From NCBI GenBank assembly GCA_043228905.1, contig JBHGNT010000011.1, positions 13,578,001-13,642,000 on the forward strand: a stretch of DNA of 64,000 nucleotides. Direction: 5' to 3'. The DNA is from Azolla caroliniana (Eukaryota; Polypodiophyta). The notes below the pieces were generated by a model that saw only the letters and a program-made list of their open reading frames with translations, did no database searches and had not been told where the DNA came from. Below, in pieces: positions 57,033-64,000 of this stretch (position 1 is the stretch's first letter; each line of letters begins with the position of its first letter). The position numbers and the translations under genes were made by a program.

Positions 57033-57252
57033 GATGCCAAGTTGGACCTTAGTAGGATTGAGTTGTGAGATTGTAGTGTAAAGCAAAAGCTTGACCCCTA
57101 GTAGGACTTAGTTGTAAGATTATGGTGTAAAGCAAAATAAAAAGAATTATAATATTTTTCCTTGGCCCAACATATAAGGTACTTGTCAAGAAAATAAGGA
57201 TGCCAAGTTGGGCCCCTAGTAGGATTGAATTGTGCAAAGTCTAGATTATAAG
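57033..57252 (+). repeat. Three degenerate direct repeats of about 50 bp
   Basis: Blocks at 57033-57090, 57091-57137 and 57199-57252 share CCTAGTAGGAYTKAGTTGT and (in two) AAGATGCCAAGTTGG. Confidence 0.75.
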
Positions 57253-57834
57253 ATTTTAAAGTCATGAGAATTCTCAATTTGTAAGGTCTTTATAAGAGAA
57301 TGTGTATAATTCATGCATTGCACTTGTTAGTGTACAAAAGTTAGGTTTCCATGTGTAATTTTAAACTCTTAAGACTTTGTTGGTAAGTAAGTACACTAAA
57401 TTAACCCCACAAGTTTGTAGAACTTTCACAATTCTCAAACATATGGGTTTCTTTGCCTACTTGATCAATCTTTTAGTTGGCAAATCACGTTGTCGTGAAG
57501 ATTTTCGGCAATAGTGTGAAAATCCCATAAAACGTACAAAATCGAGTATAAATCACATAATACAATAATTGTGAAGATAACATTTTAAATAAATTTAATA
57601 TCTAAGTACAAAATGATGGAGGTTTCGAATGCACTTTATTACATGAGAAACGGACAACTAAATGTCAAGATATGAGGGTATAAAGTTTGTGAAAGGAAAA
57701 GAGAAATTTGTGAGATATCCCACATAGGCACGACAAATACGGCTCTCATCATATATAAGGTAGAGCAAAAGATATTATCTTTGTGTCTATGTGTGGAGCA
57801 TAGAGAGTTCAAGCTAACTTAAACTAAGAGTGGA

Positions 57835-58110
57835 GGTGGGCTATCTACTCGTAAATGGTTTTGGCCAACCAAAACAGGACCGGCGATGGAGCTGGTGATC
57901 CGGCAGCAACCGGCGAGGCACCGGTAACCGACGGCACCCGGCGGCGGCACCGGTACCTGGCGGCAACCAACGAACCGGCGTCCGACGACTAGATAAATAA
58001 ATATATAAATATATATACATACATACATATACAAGGAGGGCAAGTAAGGATTCAAACCTTGCACCTCCAAGTTAGGAGTCAATTGGCTTACCATTAAGCC
58101 ATGCTATTTA
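57835..58110 (-). mobile_element. tRNA-derived SINE-like element with GC-rich body
   Basis: On the minus strand a tRNA-like head has box A (TGGCTTAATGGTAAGCC near 58105-58085) and box B (GGTTTGAATCC near 58060-58050). A TATG/TATA-rich segment follows, and then about 110 bp of CCGG/GGCGGC-rich sequence (57880-57990) that stands out in AT-rich surroundings. Ends and TSD are not resolved. The head could alternatively be an old tRNA pseudogene. Confidence 0.6.
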
Positions 58111-58620
58111 GTTAAATTTATATTTCTATCATTGTACTTTTACATGTAAATTCTCATACATGAGAGCTAAAATGAGTGACATGGTTATCATGCACCACAT
58201 GTAATACATAAGCACCAAATGACAAACATGCAATTTATGCATGTCTTATACCCTCACATGCATCACATGCATGAGAGCATCTATAAAAGAAGGAAGGGGG
58301 AGGAGAAAAAACACGTTTTTTTTTATGAAATTAAGAAGAAGAAATTCGTTATCAAATTGATGGTGTAACTTGTTTCTTAAATCCAAAGATAAAAGTTCAA
58401 TCAATCTCTCTCAATCGTTTAATCTCAACTTCTCTCTTTCCCAATCTATCTTAAGTACTTTCTCGCCAAAGCTTGTACCGACTTTGAATCCTTCCGATCC
58501 AGAACCCCGGCGGTTCCGCCTCACGATCCGCGCGTAGTGACGGATCTTCACGACAACGTCAAAACACACTTCCCTCAAATAGTCTTTGCAACAGTGCAAT
58601 CTTTTAAAGTGGGGGGAATA

Positions 58621-59113
58621 TGTTGTGTGCATTATCATAACTAATTATGAGATAGGTTTTCCGTAGTTTCCCTAATCTTATGATGAGTAACATGCGGGTT
58701 AATTCGAAAAGGAACGAAGTTATGACTTGTAATATTCAATTATATAGTGTGGGATAACTATTAAGTGTGTTATCACTTGACCACTTCGCATAAAGTAGTC
58801 AAGTGTGAACACAATAGGACCTAATGTGTCTGCCTATACAAGAAGGCTAACAACCTTCTTTTCAAGGAGGCTTGACTTATGTTGAGACTATGACAGTGTG
58901 GCTATAACGCTTGTTAACTAAGCACGCACGATCCCCCCAAAACCCAAGGTACGAATCATATCAAGGCTCGATGGTATGGGACATCGAGGAGGTTCGGGTC
59001 CGTTTCGTGCTGTTACTAGGGGTTTTGGCACCCCTCTTTCCTTGCTTTGGTCTATAATTCCTTATATTTTGTGTAATTAATTAGTTAGGCTCTAACAGTT
59101 GGTATAAGAGCAT
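58621..59113 (+). mobile_element. LTR fragment with adjoining primer site and polypurine-like tract
   Basis: The segment TGTTGTGTGCATTATC...GGCTCTAACA (58621-59097) has TG..CA ends. AGTTGGTATAAGAGCA follows, one base off the initiator-Met site; GTGGGGGGAATA precedes it, as a polypurine tract would. An LTR bordered by both signals suggests a rearranged or tandem LTR. No coding sequence belongs to it. Confidence 0.55.
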
Positions 59114-59310
59114 ACTAATTTTTTTTCATGTTTTCACTAGTTCTTTTTTATCCCTGGAGTAACAAACGAGGGACAACCTCTCAATCCAAGAACAAGTGGA
59201 GTGTGAAGTACTTCTTATGAGTCTATGTGTATTTGAGTGCTCTAATTTGTGTTCCTTGTGGGATCACTTATACTTTGGTGATTATGGTAGTGTTTTTATA
59301 TCTGTATAAT

Positions 59311-59384
59311 AAGATTAGGGAAAACTACGGAAAAGCTATCTCATGATCAGTTATGGTTATGCAAGTGACATCAACCCCCCAAAA
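59311..59384 (-). repeat. Inverted copy of the LTR start at 58621
   Basis: On minus, GGGGGGTTGATGTCACTTGC through ATGAGATAGCTTTTCCGTAG to CCCTAATCTTAT aligns with 58612-58684 at roughly three quarters identity. It gives a long inverted repeat about 630 bp apart. Confidence 0.7.
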
Positions 59385-61489
59385 AACAACATTTCCCCAA
59401 GAAGGACATTTATGGGTAGCATGTGACCAAATTGACCTCAATCAAGGTTGATTTGAAGACCTTCAATGCCTTAGCATGATTCAATGGTGAGCTATAACAT
59501 AGGAAACCCTTTGACTCATTAGAGATCAGTAATCAATGGCAGTATCGTTAATGTATGATTATGGAAACAGAAGCCATTCAATGGTAAGGTTGATGGCTAG
59601 CGAAAAAGAACAAGGGTTTTGAATCTTGTTCCAAAATCAAGCACATCATATACTTTTCCTAACTCACATCGAACAAACAAACTTCACTTAGTCAACTTCA
59701 TGATACATCACATTGTCCTCATCATTGTTGTTAAAAAACGTGTGCTTTATAGATAGAGTACGTTTTAGAATACCCACACGTATTCTAAACGTATTCAACC
59801 TTTTGGAACTGCCATTTTTTCTAAGCCTAAATTTGTAAATAATTTAAAAATTAATTTTCTAGGGCTTTTTTAGTAGAGAAAAAGAAAATAATTATGTAAA
59901 TATTGAAACACCATTTATCCATGGGCAATAAAGATAATTGGTATTTACTATATAATATTCAAATTCCAAGTATCTTTGCATTCAACATCAATGATGTTTA
60001 AGTATTCGATGTATTCAACGTACTCAACGTATTCAACATATTTTACCTTTAAATACGTATTCTAAGAACTTATAAATTTTTTTTAGAATACTTATAAAAT
60101 ACGTAGCATACGTATTGTACGCGTACGGTATGCTACGTATGTTACAACCATGGTCCTCATACACCCATCTTGCTCTTGAGCTCGACAAGGATAACATTCT
60201 TTGATCATTATATACTAGCTAATCAACAAACACTTCAGGATCACCACAAATATCCATCAACATGTGAACACAACATGCACATAAGTTACATATATTTCTA
60301 AATATTTTGTTAGAATTGCAAGTATTGAGAGTTGAGATAATATCACTTTGATGGGTAGTTGAAATTGGAAGGTGGGGAGTTGCAACCACCATATATTCTA
60401 ATCACAAATTACTATGAAAAGCCAGGCCACATTGTAATATTTTGTATCATTAATAATTTGAGTTTGGAAATATATTTATTTGGGCTTGAATATTGTTAAC
60501 ATTAATGATTAATCTTCTTGATTATATTAATTAAGTAATTCCAATTATATTCTTTGCCTCGTACATGTGATTTGTGGAGATCCTTATTTGTGACTTACCA
60601 ACACATATCAGCTAAAATGCATTGTGGTAAACACATATATGCTAGAAATTTGGGATAAACAAGTACAACTTAACAATTGTTAAGGTCCATGTGTAGGTGA
60701 GACTGAATAATTACAAATGAAAAAAGCATCATAATAGACAGAAAAAGAATATATTAGTTACGATTGGTTTTCTAAAGGGCAACACTGCCATTTGGACTCA
60801 TTGTATTTATGGACATTGTCTCCATGTCAATGTTCTAAAGCCATTAGTTTGGTAGCAATTTTATAGTAAGCATGACATTATGATTAAATTATGTATAACG
60901 AAAGCACAATTAAAGCCATCACTTGAGATTTGAACCCACAATCTTAATATTGCAAAACAATATCTTTACAACAAGGCCTTTATGCTTACATAAAATCGAA
61001 AATTTCACTTTAATTACGAACCCTTATGAATCTATAAGCAATAATCTATAAGATTGTATAAAATCCGTTATGTGGTGTCCTCAATGTGTCCCAACCGGGA
61101 TAGTGTCCCAAAAAATTGAGTAGGACTCACTAGAGTGCCTAGACCCAATCCAAGGAGGGGCACCACCATGGTTTGTCCCAACCTACCAACAATCATATTT
61201 GACCTTATATATGGAAAGGGCATAAGGGATCATTTTCATTCTTTGATTTGCTCATTTGCACAAGGGTGTGTGTGGCGCTCTGTCTTCCTCGCATTATTTT
61301 GGAGCTTTCTCGACTCACATTTTGGTTTTGTCCCATTTATGGGGACTCTTTGTAATATCTAAATTGTGAATAATATAAGAGCATTTTTTGTCTCGTGTTT
61401 GGTCTCCATTTACGTGTTCTTGTGTGTAATAAGTCATCATATTTTTGGGACATGTTAAGAGTCTATTACTAATCAATAGACCAAAATAA
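59385..61489. other. Intergenic DNA
   Basis: AT-rich, no gene. Near 59760-60060 there are many ACGTATTC/GTATTCAACGTA units. Near 60905-60975 on minus a box-B-like GGGTTCAAATCTC and a poor box A suggest an old SINE head. Confidence 0.55.
60099..60140. repeat. Perfect hairpin in an ACGTA-rich tract
   Basis: ATACGTAGCATAC (60099-60111) and GTATGCTACGTAT (60128-60140) are exact reverse complements around a loop that holds the palindrome GTACGCGTAC. Confidence 0.85.
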
Positions 61490-61929
61490 AGTAAAATGAA
61501 GGAAAATAGATTGGATAGAAGAACCCGTTCCACCCGACCACCCCCGAGCTATGATCTAGACATAGCCAACCTACCATCGACGTCCCATACCACCGGATAT
61601 TAGGATGACTAATACCGTGGAAGAGATAAACACGATCGTCGAGACAAAAGCCTAGCCCCCACCACTAGTGTCTAACACAACAACCTTCCGATGTAATATG
61701 CTTATGAGGGTAGCTAAGCCTCATATTTATACCTTTTCCTAGGCCCCTTGAAAAGATATGCCTTTCTAAAAGGCTCTCCATTCATTGGTTGTCCAAATCA
61801 AGATAGTGCATGCACCTACCATTCCTTCTATCCAATCAGATTAGTCCCCTTTTTAACATTGGTGAACATACCCTTCACTTATGTAAATATTAGTGACCTA
61901 CCCTCACCTACATTATGTGTACATAACAT
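61490..61929 (-). repeat. 3' LTR of a chromovirus remnant
   Basis: On minus, after the chromodomain stop and the purine-rich GAAGTAGGGGAG, the LTR starts TGTTATGTACAC at 61929. It has a TATAAATA box near 61725 and runs to about 61490. The far end is not resolved. Confidence 0.6.
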
Positions 61930-61935
61930 ACTCCC

Positions 61936-62290
61936 CTACTTCAAAAGATTGCATTCTTGCAATATAAAGTGAGGAAATTGTGCCTTAAGAGTATGCTCGT
62001 GTTCCCATGTGGCATCATCAATGGGTTTATCCATCCATTTGATCTTGTATAGCCGAATCTCTTTAGAACGTAAACGTTTAGTACGAGAATCAAGAATACG
62101 TTCAAGAACATGAGGTTTGTAAGAAAAATCCTCTAATGTTACAAGATCTTGGATTGTGACGATGTTATCACCAAAGCCTAAAAATGGTTTTAGACAACTA
62201 ACGTGAAAAACGGGATGAATACCAACGTTACGGGGTAAGGCAAGGTGATAAGTAGATGCCCCAACTCGCTATATCAACCCATACCATATA
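61936..62290 (-). pseudogene. Ty3/gypsy integrase C-terminus and chromodomain (fragment)
   Basis: The minus frame reads ASTYHLALPRNVGIHPVFHV, SCLKPFLGFGDN, then a chromodomain-like end YKIKWMDKPIDDATWEHEHT and stop TAG at 61938-61936. This marks a chromovirus. Sequence to the right belongs to a different copy, so the fragment is truncated at about 62290. Confidence 0.8.
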
Positions 62291-62336
62291 TATAATTTAT
62301 TTTTTGTATTACAATATATAACTTAATGGTAGGGCT

Positions 62337-63650
62337 TCAACTCATGTGACACCCCCCCCCCCCTTTATGACGATGAGTGTTATGAGGTGTCTTAGATGGA
62401 GGACCTGGTTTGTCGGGATATTGTCGATGGAAGTCCTCAATAAGAGCTCGAGCATTTGCAACATTCTCAACTAGTTCCCAAGTACGCTCGCTTGCACTAT
62501 AGCCTAGCCAATCAACCAAATACTCGAGCTTGTTGCGAACAATCTTGGAATCGAGGATGACATCAACTTTGTACTTTAGTCCTGCTTCAAGCTCGACCGG
62601 GGATGGAGGTAGTATAATACGATTCGGAATATTGTTGTCTTGATAGGGTTCGAGAAGAGAACTATGAAAAACCGGATGTAACCATAGTTGCAGAGGTAGA
62701 TCAAGACGAAAAGTGACATCATTAACTTTTCCGATAATACGGAAAGGACCTAATCGTCGATAATCGAATTTATTGCATGGTCGAGTAGTCTTGATGTGTC
62801 GTCGTAATGGCCATACCCGATTTCCAATGTCAAAACATGATGGAAGCCGATGATGATCTGCATAAGCCTTCTGTGTTTGTTGAGCTTGATGTAAATGGGT
62901 AGATAGGTTTGCCTGTATCTTGCGTAGCCGCTCCAAATGATCCTCTGCACGAGGATTTGTGGGTAACTCCAAAGTTTCGAATACACACCATCGAGGATGA
63001 TAGCCTGTATAAGCATAAAATGGTGTAACCTTAGTCAATGAGTGGATAGAGTTATTATAAGAAAATTTGGCAAATCGAAAAATATCCACCCAATCATCTT
63101 GTTGATAGCTTAGAAAAAACACCGAAGATAATGTTCCAACGTTTGATTTGTTTGTTTTGCTTGTCCGTCTGTTTGAGGGTGATAGCCGAAGGAGAGGTTA
63201 CAAGTGACCTTGAGCAATTTGAAGAGATGCTTCCAGAATTTCGAGATGAATTGAGGTCCACGATTGTTGATGATACTATCTGAGAGGCCATGATGCCGAA
63301 ATACCTCACGCATGACAATTTCAGCGGTTTCTTCACTAGTGATTGTCTTAGTACACGGCAAAAAATGTGTCATCTTAATATATGGATCTACTATTGTTAA
63401 GATCGCATCGAATCCCTTTGAAGTTGAAAGATTTGTAATAAAATCTAGAGAAATGGACTGCCACGGCTTGCTTGGAATTGGTAATGGTTCCAATAAACCA
63501 TATGGATGATGCCTTGGCATCTTTGCTCTGCAACATGTATCACATGTCTGGACATAGACTTTGACAAATCATCGCATATGAGGCCACCAAAATGATCGTT
63601 GTACTAAATCCAACGTTTTAGTACTACCAAAATGTCTAGCTCTATATGTG
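62337..63650 (-). pseudogene. Chromovirus integrase with C-terminal chromodomain
   Basis: Zinc motif (LVQRSFWWPHM ... TCDTCCRAK) near 63530-63600; core with SISLDFITNL (first Asp), IINNRGPQF where the second catalytic Asp reads Asn, and HPQTDGQAKQTNQTLEHYL where the catalytic Glu reads Lys. A frameshift near 63110 leads to DDWVDIFRFAKFSYNNS, PLQLWLHPVFHSSLLEPYQ and a clear chromodomain (VILDSKIVRNKLEYLVDWLG, ERTWELVENVANARALIEDF). Chromodomains direct integration to modified chromatin (family knowledge). Catalytically dead. Confidence 0.9.
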
Positions 63651-63899
63651 TTGTGAAAATTTTGGACTACCCGAAGGCGACAAGAACCATTGGGAACATA
63701 CAAGAGTTTCTTAAAGAATAGTAATCCATCATGACATTCGAATTGTCAATAGTCCGTACTTCATTGTTGCGATTGTGAACAGGTTGCCCGCGAGGGATCA
63801 ATTTGAGTTAGAATGGCTTGAGCGAAAGCGTCTGTCTTCAAGTCTTCACGTACAGTCTCGATAATGCAGGAATCCAATGGAGTGTCAAAAACCCACGGC

Positions 63900-64000
63900 T
63901 TGCAGTTGTGCTGGTCCTAGGATGACTTGCTTTTGATTATCGAATGTTGGATCACCGGGACGAGGTGCTAGATATGAGCGCCGCGATAATGCATCTGCCT
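63900..64000 (-). pseudogene. RNase H C-terminal end of the same chromovirus
   Basis: At the edge the minus frame reads ADALSRRSYLAPRPGDPTFD, the typical end of gypsy RNase H, and then meets a stop. Confidence 0.8.

Larger units (their letters stand above)
54036..57834. other. Intergenic DNA
   Basis: AT-rich; no gene recognised. Contains the foldback at 54748 and a short repeat group at 57033; otherwise I see nothing structured. Confidence 0.6.
62337..64000 (-). mobile_element. Chromovirus Ty3/gypsy remnant (pol 3' part), off the right edge
   Basis: Minus-strand order from the edge: RNase H end, integrase zinc finger, catalytic core, C-terminal domain, chromodomain, and a G-run followed by TGTCACATGAG. 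The latter may be the first bases of a truncated 3' LTR. It adjoins a second chromovirus fragment at 62290, so one truncated or inserted near the other. Confidence 0.85.

Overview
The window is nuclear DNA of a land plant, probably a flowering plant; the species cannot be named from the sequence. The evidence is GT-AG introns in two plant-type genes, Ty1/copia and Ty3/gypsy LTR retrotransposons with plant-type gag/pol, an initiator-tRNA-Met primer binding site (TGGTATCAGAGC) and tRNA-derived SINE-like sequence. Two host genes are supported. The first is a four-exon bHLH transcription factor of the AMS/FIT-type subgroup with a C-terminal ACT-like domain (2886-5089, +). The second is a gene with at least 14 exons for an ASCC1-like protein, KH domain plus 2H phosphoesterase (43350-53505, +). 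Most of the rest is transposon.

Layout: 1-2640 is a decayed chromovirus-type Ty3/gypsy element (-). 2651-5089 holds SINE-like sequence and the bHLH gene. 6629-7387 is a miniature LTR element (TRIM-like). 8310-30955 is a nested stack. An old copia element (+) is cut into four pieces by (a) a GC-rich non-coding LTR element A (8605-12425), (b) an 11.8-kb OTA/Tat-like Ty3/gypsy element, called T1 here (12623-24426, TSD AAGAA), and (c) a nearly pristine copia element (25576-30909, TSD CATTG) with a 1357-codon gag-pol frame. T1 itself contains a young non-autonomous LTR element (14981-17670, TSD GTAGT). 31824-40981 is a second OTA/Tat-like element, T3 (-, TSD GCAAA), related to T1. 43350-53505 is the ASCC1-like gene with repeat-rich introns. 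54-61 kb is AT-rich intergenic DNA with a foldback repeat, a SINE-like copy and LTR fragments. 61490-64000 holds two chromovirus remnants (-).

Most notable: T1 and T3 each carry, on the sense strand after pol, a long extra reading frame of about 880-1000 codons. Its architecture is shared: a globular domain, a basic linker, a long coiled coil, an acidic Pro/Gln/Glu tail and a conserved C-terminal motif. It lacks env features and I do not recognise it. T1, T3 and the small element inside T1 also share a pre-LTR motif where a polypurine tract is expected and similar primer-site sequence, which suggests an autonomous/non-autonomous family. Hand counts of LTR mismatches give relative ages: T1 and T3 about 6%, the small insert about 0.6%, the young copia about 0.2%.
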